Source of the DNA: GCA-2748575 sp033722575
Lineage (GTDB): Bacteria; Pseudomonadota; Gammaproteobacteria; Pseudomonadales; Ketobacteraceae
NCBI GenBank assembly: GCA_033722575.1
Contig: JAWVYU010000203.1
Location: 1-9,214 of the forward strand
DNA length: 9,214 nucleotides
Reading direction: 5' to 3'
A program made the position numbers and the translations under genes. Shown piece after piece: positions 1 to 6,931 of this stretch (its first letter is position 1; each line of letters starts with the position of its first letter). The notes below the pieces were generated by a model, which saw only the letters and a list, made by a program, of their open reading frames with translations, was not told where the DNA came from and did no database searches.

Positions 1-576
1 CTTTCCGGCAAGGCCCGCAGCCTGCTGACCGGTGAACGCTGCGCACTGAATTTTCTGCAAACCCTGAGTGGCACCGCCACCCGTGCCCGCCACTATGCCG
101 ATCTTGTGGCAGGTACCGGCGTCAAACTGCTGGATACCCGCAAAACCATTCCCGGTCTGCGTACTGCGCAAAAATACGCGGTTACCTGCGGAGGCTGCTA
201 CAACCATCGTATCGGCCTGTACGACGCCTACCTGATCAAGGAAAACCATATCGCTGCCTGTGGCGGTATTAAACAGGCGGTGGCCACCGCCCGGGAGCAG
301 GCACCCGGCAAGCCCGTGGAAGTGGAAGTGGAATCCCTGAGTGAGCTGGAACAGGCACTGGCGACTCGCGCCGATGTGATTATGCTGGATAACTTTTCTC
401 TGCAGGATATGCGTCAGGCGGTGGAAATCAATCAGGGAAGAGCTAAGCTTGAAGCATCAGGTGGCGTTACAGATCAAACACTTAGACCGATTGCCGAAAC
501 CGGCGTGGACTACATTTCCATCGGTGTGCTGACAAAGGATTTTGTAGCGCTGGATTTATCCATGCGGGTGGGGTGA
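1..576 (+). CDS. nadC: Quinolinate phosphoribosyltransferase (decarboxylating), 5'-truncated by window edge
   Basis: NadC converts quinolinate and PRPP to nicotinate mononucleotide, CO2 and pyrophosphate in cytosolic de novo NAD synthesis. The reading frame is open from base 1, giving 191 visible residues; the family is usually about 280, so roughly the first 90 are missing. An ATG-like start near base 106 is actually GTG inside the conserved run that continues upstream (TGERCALNFLQTLSGTAT), so it is not the true start. Visible family motifs are the substrate-binding DTRKTIPGLR, the glycine-rich CGGCYNHRIGLYDAYLIKENH, VEVEVESLSE, IMLDNFS, LEASGGV and the C-terminal ISIGVLTKD followed by LDLSMR. 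A cysteine sits where E. coli NadC has the third glycine of GGG, which I recall as normal in Pseudomonas-type NadC. The stop TGA is 36 bases before the first glycosyltransferase. A patch of unusual codons lies at 436-492 (see findings). The identity is secure. Confidence 0.96.
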   Translation, partial: LSGKARSLLTGERCALNFLQTLSGTATRARHYADLVAGTGVKLLDTRKTIPGLRTAQKYAVTCGGCYNHRIGLYDAYLIKENHIAACGGIKQAVATAREQAPGKPVEVEVESLSELEQALATRADVIMLDNFSLQDMRQAVEINQGRAKLEASGGVTDQTLRPIAETGVDYISIGVLTKDFVALDLSMRVG

Positions 577-612
577 ACAGCCGCATCGGGCCCTTGGGCA
601 GACCCACAAACC

Positions 613-1611
613 ATGACATTGAAGCAGACAGTCTACAGCCCCCTGGCCAGTGGCAACGGGGCCCACGTGGTCCATTCCATTCTGGCCAGCCGGTTTCCCC
701 ACTATCAGCTGCAATCCCTGTCTCCCAAACTGGCCGCCTTTCCGCAACTGCTGCGCTCACACCGGAAAAAAGCGGATATCATTCACACCCTGCCGGAATA
801 CGGCACCGTATTTTTCCGGAACGACGCAAAAAACGTCGTCACCTTCCACAATTTTTTCTGGGACAAAGCTTATCAGCGCTACTGCACACCGGCACAGCGA
901 ATTTATTACCGGCTGTTTCAGTTTCCCCAGGTTCGCAAAGCCGTAGGGGCCGCTGATGAGGTAACCACCGTCAGCGAATTTACCGCCGGCCTGATCAGGG
1001 AGGCCTTCCCCGATGCGAAGGTGCAAGTGATTCATAATGGCGTGGACAGTGAACGCTTTACCCCGGAACCCAAAACCGATGATGAGCATATCCGTATCCT
1101 GTTTTCCGGCAATGTCAGCCGTCGCAAGGGCGGACACCTGCTGGCTGCCATTGCCGACAGGTTGCCGGAGCACGCCAGACTGGTAATCACCAGCGGACTG
1201 AGAAATGCCGGCGACGCACTGTCCCATCCGCGTATTGAGTTCGTTAACCGGATTCCCTACCACCGTATGCAGACACTGTATCAGCAATGCAATCTGTTGC
1301 TATTGCCCAGCTATCGTGAAGGGCTGAGCCTGTCCGTGCTGGAAGCCATGTCCTGCGGGCTCCCGGTAATCAGTTACAACGCATCTTCCATGCCGGAGCT
1401 GATTAACCATGGGCAGGGGGGTTATCTGGCAGATGCCTATGATATGGATGCCCTGTGCCAGCACCTTGTGCGGCTGATCAGTTCCCGGGAACAGATGCAG
1501 GCGATGGGGGCCTATAACCGCGAGCGGATTCTCCGGGAATTCAATTTACCCACTATGCTCAATGCTTACGAACAGTTTTTTACAGCACTTGGCGAGGATC
1601 AGTGCACCTAG
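613..1611 (+). CDS. GT4-family glycosyltransferase, compact (332 aa)
   Basis: This is a GT-B fold, retaining glycosyltransferase of family GT4, expected to move a sugar from a nucleotide donor to a lipid-linked acceptor at the cytoplasmic membrane face. The N-terminal domain opens with SPLASGNGAHVVHS, the usual acceptor-side glycine loop. The hinge region has TTVSEFTAGL and VIHNGVDSERF. The C-terminal donor-binding domain has FSGNVSRRKGG (residues 164-174, with the conserved R/K and K172-G173) and the EX7E motif E236 to E244 in YREGLSLSVLEAMSCGLPV. At 332 residues it is shorter than typical GT4 enzymes (about 370-400). ATG 613 is the only in-frame start between the nadC stop and the conserved N-terminus; the ribosome binding site is weak. 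It is the first gene after nadC and lies 24 bases before the asparagine-synthase-like gene. Donor and acceptor cannot be read from sequence. Confidence 0.93.
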   Translation: MTLKQTVYSPLASGNGAHVVHSILASRFPHYQLQSLSPKLAAFPQLLRSHRKKADIIHTLPEYGTVFFRNDAKNVVTFHNFFWDKAYQRYCTPAQRIYYRLFQFPQVRKAVGAADEVTTVSEFTAGLIREAFPDAKVQVIHNGVDSERFTPEPKTDDEHIRILFSGNVSRRKGGHLLAAIADRLPEHARLVITSGLRNAGDALSHPRIEFVNRIPYHRMQTLYQQCNLLLLPSYREGLSLSVLEAMSCGLPVISYNASSMPELINHGQGGYLADAYDMDALCQHLVRLISSREQMQAMGAYNRERILREFNLPTMLNAYEQFFTALGEDQCT

Positions 1612-1635
1612 TGCAGGGATAATTTATCGATACCT

Positions 1636-3603
1636 ATGTGTGGAATAGCAGGCGCGTTCAAAACAACACCTCATCATCAGCTGCTGGAGTGCCTGAAGTC
1701 AGGTATCGCCCGGCGCGGCCCCGATGATAACGGGGTGTGGGTGGATGAGCAGGACAGGATTGCCCTGGTTCACACCCGCTTGTCCATTATTGATCTCTCC
1801 CCCATGGGCAAGCAGCCCATGCTGTCCGCCAGTGAAAGATACGTGGTCAGCTTCAACGGAGAAATCTATAACCACCATGCCATCCGCAACCGGATCAGCC
1901 AGGAGCACGGCCAGCGCTGGCGCGGCCACTCGGATACCGAAGTGCTGGTGGCAGCCATAGAACATTGGGGTTTTGCCGAAGCCATACGTCAATGCAACGG
2001 CATGTTTGCCATCGCTGCCTGGGACAGGCAGGAAAAAAAACTCTACCTGACCCGGGACCCCATGGGGGAGAAACCCCTTTACCTGGGGCAACTGCCCGAC
2101 GGCGGTATTCTGTTTGCGTCCGAACTGAATGCCATTGCAAAAGCCGATGGCTTTAACCAGACGCTGAATCCTGATGGCCTGGCCTGGCTGCTTCGGCTGG
2201 GTTATATCCCCGCGCCCTGCTCCATCTATCGCAACATCTTCAAAATTCCCCAGGGCTGTTACCTGGTGCTTGACAGCAAAAACGACAGTCCCCTTACCGG
2301 GGAAAACCAGTTGCTGGCCGCCTGCAAACGCTATTGGGATGTTGCCGATACAGCCCGTACCAGTGCCGACAGCCGTCGCGCTGCCAACCCCACCACCACC
2401 AAAGCCCGGCTGCATCAGAAACTGCTGGATGCCACCCGCATCCGCATGGAAGCGGACGTACCTCTGGGAGCCTTTCTATCGGGTGGTTTCGATTCATCGC
2501 TGGTGGTGGGCATGATGCAGAAACTTTCCGACAAACCCATCAAGACCTTCTGTATCGGGTTCCGGGAGCAAGCCTTTGATGAGTCCCCCCATGCGGAAGC
2601 AGTGGCCAGGCACATTGGTACTGACCACACCACGCTGTTCGTCACCGCCAATGACGCCCTGAATATTGTTGAGCAGCTTCCGCAGATCTACCAGGAGCCC
2701 TTTGCCGATGCATCGCAAATCCCCTCCTATCTGTTATGCAAGCTTGCCAGAGAACATGTTACCGTCGCGCTGACGGGTGACGGCGGCGATGAACTGTTTT
2801 TTGGCTACGACCGTTATTTCAAAGCGCGCAAGCTCTGGAAGCTGCTGGGGGCTGTACCCCGCCCCCTGCGGACACTGCTGGCAAACATGCTGATGGCAGT
2901 TCCCGAACACTCCTGGGACAGCCTGTTCCGATGGCTGAAACAGAATACCAGCATGCCCGGTTTCAAGCTGCACCGGTTTGCTTCGCGCATCATGGGGGCC
3001 GGCGTTCATGATTTTCACCGCATGCTGCGAAGCCACTGGCTCAATACCGGCGAACTGGTACGTGGGTCACAGCTGGAGATGGGCCCCACACCAATGGCAA
3101 AAGCTGCAACGGTTATGGACAACAACAGAAACCTTGCCATGATCCTGGATGACCAACTGGACTATCTGCCCGATGACGTGCTGGTGAAAGTAGACCGCGC
3201 CAGCATGGCGGTTGCTCTGGAAACACGCATACCTTTACTGGACCCCGATGTGGTGAGCTTCAGCTGGCAGATTCCCCTGGCAATGAAAACCGATGGTACG
3301 AAAGGCAAACTGATTCTTCGGGAAATCATTAAAGATTATGTGCCACTGGAATTGCTGGAACGGCCCAAACAGGGTTTTGGAGTGCCGATTCATACCTGGC
3401 TTAACAACGAACTCAGAGAATGGGCGGAATGGCTGCTCAGCGAGGCGCAACTGCAAAAATCGGGGTTACTGAACCCCCGACCGATCCGCCAGGCCTGGGA
3501 ACAGCAGTTAAAAGGCAGCGACTGGAGTCAGCCCCTCTGGAATGTGCTGATGTTTCAGGCCTGGCTTGCAGCAAACCACACTCCCGGGGGCGCTGCGCCG
3601 TGA
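1636..3603 (+). CDS. Glutamine-dependent asparagine synthase-like amidotransferase of polysaccharide locus
   Basis: This 655-residue protein has the two AsnB domains. The N-terminal Ntn glutaminase (about 2-210) has Cys2 exposed after Met removal, R48 in RLSIID, N74-G75-E76 in FNGEIYNH and D100 in GHSDTE, all expected for hydrolysing glutamine. The C-terminal ATP-dependent synthetase domain (about 240-645) has the PP-loop SGGFDSS (282-288) and GDGGDELFFGY (381-391), followed by VDRASMAVALETRIPLLD and PKQGFGVP. True asparagine synthetase makes asparagine from aspartate, ATP and glutamine. Relatives in O-antigen and capsule loci are thought to amidate a uronic acid on a nucleotide sugar or glycan, and placement between two glycosyltransferases favours that role here. 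A low-complexity linker (about 235-258) joins the domains. An AGGGA sequence lies 16 bases before the ATG, which is far for a ribosome binding site. The stop overlaps the next start by 4 bases. Family certain; substrate inferred. Confidence 0.93.
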   Translation: MCGIAGAFKTTPHHQLLECLKSGIARRGPDDNGVWVDEQDRIALVHTRLSIIDLSPMGKQPMLSASERYVVSFNGEIYNHHAIRNRISQEHGQRWRGHSDTEVLVAAIEHWGFAEAIRQCNGMFAIAAWDRQEKKLYLTRDPMGEKPLYLGQLPDGGILFASELNAIAKADGFNQTLNPDGLAWLLRLGYIPAPCSIYRNIFKIPQGCYLVLDSKNDSPLTGENQLLAACKRYWDVADTARTSADSRRAANPTTTKARLHQKLLDATRIRMEADVPLGAFLSGGFDSSLVVGMMQKLSDKPIKTFCIGFREQAFDESPHAEAVARHIGTDHTTLFVTANDALNIVEQLPQIYQEPFADASQIPSYLLCKLAREHVTVALTGDGGDELFFGYDRYFKARKLWKLLGAVPRPLRTLLANMLMAVPEHSWDSLFRWLKQNTSMPGFKLHRFASRIMGAGVHDFHRMLRSHWLNTGELVRGSQLEMGPTPMAKAATVMDNNRNLAMILDDQLDYLPDDVLVKVDRASMAVALETRIPLLDPDVVSFSWQIPLAMKTDGTKGKLILREIIKDYVPLELLERPKQGFGVPIHTWLNNELREWAEWLLSEAQLQKSGLLNPRPIRQAWEQQLKGSDWSQPLWNVLMFQAWLAANHTPGGAAP

Positions 3604-4742
3604 AGATACTGTCGGTACATGATTATCCCCCCCATGTACTGGGTGGCGCCGAAAGCCAGGCAGCCCGGCTGGTCACCGAATGGCTCAGAATGGGGCACAG
3701 TGTAAAGAGCGCCAGCCACCGCACACCCGGCGGCTGGCTGCCACTGGAAGAGATGGCAGTGCATGTTCATCACATCAATGCCGCCAGCAACAGCCGGCCC
3801 GTCCGGGCCCTGAAATACAGCACCCGTCTGGCCGCCTGGCTGACAAGGCAGGCCAGGGGCGCAGACATTTTGTATTTTCGTTTTCTTGGCGAGGGCGCAT
3901 TAACGGCGGTGGTTCTGAAGGCCCTGGGTCTGATACGCCTGCCGGTGGTGGCCTGCCCCGGTTGTTTCGGCAAGAGCGGCGACGCTGCCATTATCCAGTC
4001 ACTGCCTGCGTGGCGGCGCCTGGTACCGCTGATCAATCGTCACTGCAATGCAATCAATATTCTGGCCGCCCCCATTGCCCGGGAGCTGGAAGCCATGGGC
4101 ATCAATCCGGATCTTTTTGTCAGCATACCCAATGGTATTCCGGTTGGCGCGGCACCGCCCCCTGCCGCGAACGAAAAAGTGCGGCTGCTGTTTGCGGGCC
4201 GCTGTGAACCTGCCAAAGGCCTGGACTACCTGATAGAAGCCTGGGCGGCGCTGACAGATAATGAAAGAGAAGGTATGTCGCTCACCATTGCCGGTGATGG
4301 ATCTGTGCGCGACGTTTTACAGCGCCAGGCAGAAACCCTGGGTGTTGCCACTTCCGTCTCCTTTCCCGGGCGCATCAACAACCGGGAGATGCGACAGCTG
4401 ATAGCGAGCCACGATATTCTTGTGCTGCCTTCCCTGGAAGAGGGTTTTTCCAATGTCGCCCTGGAAGCGCTGGAATGTGCCCGGCCCGTGGCAGTCACAA
4501 CGCTGGGTGGTATCGATCAGTACATCAGCGCGGACATGGGCTGGACGATGCCACCCGGGGATGTATCCGCCATCACAAAAGTATTACGGGACATTCATGC
4601 CAAGAGCCACGGGGATCTGACCACCATGGGCAATCTTGCACGCCAGCTGGCGGAACAGCAGTTTGATATACGAAAAACCGCAGAACAGCATATCGCACTG
4701 TTTCAGCAGCTGCTTAACAACCAGCAGGCGATCAAGAACTGA
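3600..4742 (+). CDS. GT4-family glycosyltransferase (380 aa, GTG start)
   Basis: This is a GT-B/GT4 glycosyltransferase, expected to extend the lipid-linked glycan in the cytoplasm. The open frame runs back to 3420, but the protein family begins with KILSVHDYPPHVLGGAE, and a GTG codon at 3600 sits exactly before it, so I take that as the start. GGGGG at 3586-3590 may serve as ribosome binding site 9 bases upstream, and GTGA overlaps the preceding stop, suggesting translational coupling. The N-terminal domain has the GGAESQAARLV acceptor loop. The linker has SIPNGIPVG. The donor domain has LLFAGRCEPAKGLDYL (G200-R201, K206-G207) and the EX7E pair E281 and E289 in LEEGFSNVALEALECARPV. Its length is normal for the family. 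The stop overlaps the flippase ATG by one base. Sugar specificity is unknown. Confidence 0.93.
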   Translation: MKILSVHDYPPHVLGGAESQAARLVTEWLRMGHSVKSASHRTPGGWLPLEEMAVHVHHINAASNSRPVRALKYSTRLAAWLTRQARGADILYFRFLGEGALTAVVLKALGLIRLPVVACPGCFGKSGDAAIIQSLPAWRRLVPLINRHCNAINILAAPIARELEAMGINPDLFVSIPNGIPVGAAPPPAANEKVRLLFAGRCEPAKGLDYLIEAWAALTDNEREGMSLTIAGDGSVRDVLQRQAETLGVATSVSFPGRINNREMRQLIASHDILVLPSLEEGFSNVALEALECARPVAVTTLGGIDQYISADMGWTMPPGDVSAITKVLRDIHAKSHGDLTTMGNLARQLAEQQFDIRKTAEQHIALFQQLLNNQQAIKN

Positions 4743-6040
4743 TGCAATCGGTCAAGGGCTATTTGTCAGCACTGTCTTTTGGCGCAACGGCAAAAGCCGC
4801 TGCCCTGGCCATTGGCCTGGTTCTGGAAATACTGATTGCAAAAACCCTGGATGCCAGCCACTACGGGGTTTACTCCTTCGGCATTGCCGTAATGGCCGCC
4901 ATGACACTGGTACTTACCCGTGGCACCAAAAACACCGTTCTGAAACACGCTGCCATTCTTGAACATGACCGGACCAATACCAGACGATTGTTTCACTGGG
5001 TACGCCGCAAGGTGTTCCGCGCGTCCCTGGTGGTGATGCCCCTGGCATTACTGCTGATCGTGCCGCTGGTGCATACCAATGATTCCATGGACACCAGGAT
5101 CTACCTGATCGTGATCTTTCTGGCCGTTGCCGTTTCTTTTACCCAGTTGCATCAGTCCTACTTTCATGCCCGCAAGGATACCGTCAGAGCACAACTTTAC
5201 GAAGACATCATCAAGCCCAGTCTGACGTTACTCTTTGTTCTGATGCTGATTTTTCTGTTTGGCGTTGCCGAATCGCCCCTGGCCTTCATTCTGTGTTATG
5301 CCGGTGCCGCAATCCTCGCTTTTCTCATAAGCCTGAAAAAAGTCGCCGGCAGCCTCTATGGAAAAGAAACACCTTCAGCGGATCAACAGGCCGAATGGGA
5401 AAGCAGCCGCAAGGAATTCTTTCGTCTGGCCATTCTGGATTTTGTGTTCAAACGCGTGGATATCCTGATTCTGAGTTTTATTCTTTCCTCGGCAGAGGTT
5501 GGCGGCTACAAAATTGCAGTTCGGGTTGCCGAACTGACGGCGCTGCCGCTCTGGTTATCGAATCTTTATGTAGGGCCGCTGATTTCAAAACTCTATGCCG
5601 ATCGCGAGCACTTCAGACTGGAATCACTGCTTTCCACCACCAGCAAAATCTGCTTTGTTGCCACCCTTATCGGCCTCGGGGCTTTTCTGTTAATCGGCGA
5701 ACCCTTTCTGGGCTGGCTGGGAGAAAGGTACGCCGACATGTATGGCGCGATTCTTATCATAATGGCCGGATGCATCTACAGTGTGGCCTGCGGGCCGGTA
5801 GAAGCCGTGCTGATACTGACTAGCCACACCCGCACAGCATTCAGAATCCAGAGCATTACTGCGGTGATCACGCTGGCGTTACTGGTATCGCTGACCATGT
5901 TGTTCGGTGCTTTTGGTGCGGCGTCCGCCATTGCGGCGGGAACGGTTATCTGGAATACCTGGATGCTGATAGTGATCGCAAAGCAGATGAAAATAAATCC
6001 ATCCATTCTCCCCCTCAGACTCCAGCAAAAATCTGACTGA
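4742..6040 (+). CDS. Wzx-like polysaccharide flippase (MOP superfamily membrane protein)
   Basis: This is a 432-residue integral inner-membrane protein with about 12 hydrophobic helices. The clearest are near residues 14-34, 42-60, 95-112, 120-137, 157-173, 177-195, 297-317, 331-350, 368-389 and 393-413. The opening segment, GYLSALSFGATAKAAALAIG with LEILIAKTLDASHYGVYSF following, is typical of O-antigen/teichoic acid exporters of the MOP superfamily, where an N-terminal pair of helices ends in a 'xYGxYsf' pattern. Such proteins translocate undecaprenyl-pyrophosphate-linked oligosaccharide from the cytoplasmic to the periplasmic leaflet. It follows a glycosyltransferase with a TGATG overlap, so it is co-translated with the sugar-assembly genes, and it ends the plus-strand run. 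I leave the symbol blank because Wzx proteins diverge strongly and no Wzy partner is in view. A different lipid-linked substrate within the superfamily is possible. Confidence 0.88.
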   Translation: MQSVKGYLSALSFGATAKAAALAIGLVLEILIAKTLDASHYGVYSFGIAVMAAMTLVLTRGTKNTVLKHAAILEHDRTNTRRLFHWVRRKVFRASLVVMPLALLLIVPLVHTNDSMDTRIYLIVIFLAVAVSFTQLHQSYFHARKDTVRAQLYEDIIKPSLTLLFVLMLIFLFGVAESPLAFILCYAGAAILAFLISLKKVAGSLYGKETPSADQQAEWESSRKEFFRLAILDFVFKRVDILILSFILSSAEVGGYKIAVRVAELTALPLWLSNLYVGPLISKLYADREHFRLESLLSTTSKICFVATLIGLGAFLLIGEPFLGWLGERYADMYGAILIIMAGCIYSVACGPVEAVLILTSHTRTAFRIQSITAVITLALLVSLTMLFGAFGAASAIAAGTVIWNTWMLIVIAKQMKINPSILPLRLQQKSD

Positions 6041-6066
6041 TCAGCGCCCTTCCCGGTCAGTTTTTC
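6027..6066. terminator. Candidate bidirectional intrinsic terminator between convergent operons
   Basis: An A-run (6027-6031) and CTGACTG (6033-6039) are followed about 16 bases later by the complementary CGGTCAG (6054-6060) and a T-run (6061-6065). The stem is about 7 base pairs with one G-T wobble and a loop of 14 bases. Read in either direction it gives a hairpin followed by a U-run, and it spans the stop codons of both the flippase and the methyltransferase. A second T-run (6073-6079) lies just beyond. The stem is short and not very GC-rich, so efficiency is uncertain. Its position exactly between two convergent operons is the main support. Confidence 0.5.
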
Positions 6067-6893
6067 TGGTCGGTTTTTTTGAACACAAACTCATTACAGC
6101 CGATACCGCTGATCACCGTAGACAGCCATTCCAGCTGAAAGCCGCGCAACCTGTAAAAAGCGAATATTTCTTCCGGCCGGGCGCATTCATAGGGAAATCC
6201 CCCCACCCAGTCAATCAGATCCCGCCACGCCGACATACCCCGATATTTTTCCTGATAGCTGTTCCAGACACTGAGCGGTTTGCCTTTCAGTATGCCGCGC
6301 AGGATCCAGCCCGAACGCATGGTGACAAAGCCATAGGCAACAATAAAAGGCCGTAACCAGACATGCTCCACATACCACTTTTTCAGTCGCCACCAGAGCC
6401 GGCTGGACCTTCCGGCATCGTTGTAAATAGCCACATACAGGCGGCCACCGGTTATTACCCGTTTGCCGGCATTTTCCAGGGCGTGCCACATGGAACCGGT
6501 GTGATGCAGCACACCCCAGGAATAAACCACATCAAACTGCCCCAGGGATTCCATATAGGCATCATCCAGCACCGATCCCTGCTCCACCTGCCAGTCATCG
6601 TCACCGGGGTAGTATTGATCACGGAGATAACGGGTACAGGCCACGGAGTCGTGATCGTAATCAAAGGATCTGACCCTGGCACCCAGCCTGCGGGCGGCAA
6701 GAGAAAACAAGCCACTGCCGGAACCGGCATCCAGAAAGGTCTTGCCTTCCAGGCTTGTGATACCCAGGCCCTGCTTCAGGGTTTCCATGGACTTCTCAAT
6801 GCGACGCTCATCCAGACAGCGCAGAAACTCCTGCCAGTTTTTCCCAAAGCGGAAGCGCTGATCTTTTTCTTGTTCCCAGGAAGGTTCAGCCAT
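6057..6893 (-). CDS. Class I SAM-dependent methyltransferase of polysaccharide locus
   Basis: This is a Rossmann-fold methyltransferase of 278 residues with the start chosen here. Motif I is FLDAGSGSGLFSL (about 53-65), and the acidic end of strand 2 is FDYDHDS (about 77-83), both for SAM binding. They are followed by DVVYSWGVLHHTGSMWHAL (about 121-139) and GGRLYVAIYND, the post-motif region of Methyltransf_11/23-type enzymes. The C-terminal part has RGMSAWRDLIDWVGGFPYE, RPEEIFAFY and a final GCNEFVFKK, which I recall as a conserved tail of a methyltransferase group common in glycan clusters. Two in-frame ATGs exist, at 6902 and 6893. Only the second has a properly spaced Shine-Dalgarno (AGGA, 8 bases upstream); at the first, AGG abuts the ATG. 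It is the last gene of the minus-strand operon, 38 bases after a glycosyltransferase. Likely role: O-methylation of a sugar on the glycan; substrate unknown. Confidence 0.9.
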   Translation of the reverse strand: MAEPSWEQEKDQRFRFGKNWQEFLRCLDERRIEKSMETLKQGLGITSLEGKTFLDAGSGSGLFSLAARRLGARVRSFDYDHDSVACTRYLRDQYYPGDDDWQVEQGSVLDDAYMESLGQFDVVYSWGVLHHTGSMWHALENAGKRVITGGRLYVAIYNDAGRSSRLWWRLKKWYVEHVWLRPFIVAYGFVTMRSGWILRGILKGKPLSVWNSYQEKYRGMSAWRDLIDWVGGFPYECARPEEIFAFYRLRGFQLEWLSTVISGIGCNEFVFKKTDQKN

Positions 6894-6906
6894 AATTCGC
6901 ATCCTG
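6894..6906 (-). promoter_or_regulatory. Ribosome binding site deciding the methyltransferase start
   Basis: Read on the minus strand, the sequence is ACAGGATGCGAATT followed by ATG at 6893-6891. AGGA lies 8 bases before that ATG, a good Shine-Dalgarno spacing. The upstream in-frame ATG at 6902 is formed partly by this AGGAT itself and has no room for its own site, so it is unlikely to be used. Confidence 0.6.
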
Positions 6907-6931
6907 TTGATGGTTCAGTAATCCCATTGCT

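Noticed and set aside
190..215. Cysteine replacing a glycine in the NadC CGGG-x-NHR motif as a possible inactivating change
   Set aside because: I recall the CGGC form as common in Pseudomonas-type NadC, and all surrounding motifs are intact.
260..272. GGCGGTA resembling the ops/JUMPstart element of polysaccharide operons
   Set aside because: It lies inside conserved NadC coding sequence, misses the final ops base, and lacks the surrounding JUMPstart sequence; a similar GGCGGTATT at 6949-6957 is on the wrong strand for its operon.
586..602. GGGCCC and GCCCTTGGGC inverted repeats after nadC as a possible terminator
   Set aside because: The loop would be only two bases and no T-run follows, so it does not look like an intrinsic terminator.
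573..956. Alternative plus-strand frame starting at the nadC stop
   Set aside because: It overlaps the glycosyltransferase N-terminal domain in another frame and its sequence looks like random translation (Ser/Pro/Arg rich).
1699..2415. Long open frame on the minus strand inside the AsnB-like gene (238 codons)
   Set aside because: It is antisense to well-conserved glutaminase motifs, has low-complexity glycine-rich composition and no recognisable domain; a by-product of GC-rich codon use.
3420..3599. Upstream extension of the second glycosyltransferase frame, giving a 440-residue protein
   Set aside because: It overlaps the C-terminal coding part of the AsnB-like gene, has no glycosyltransferase similarity, and the family N-terminus begins exactly after the GTG at 3600.
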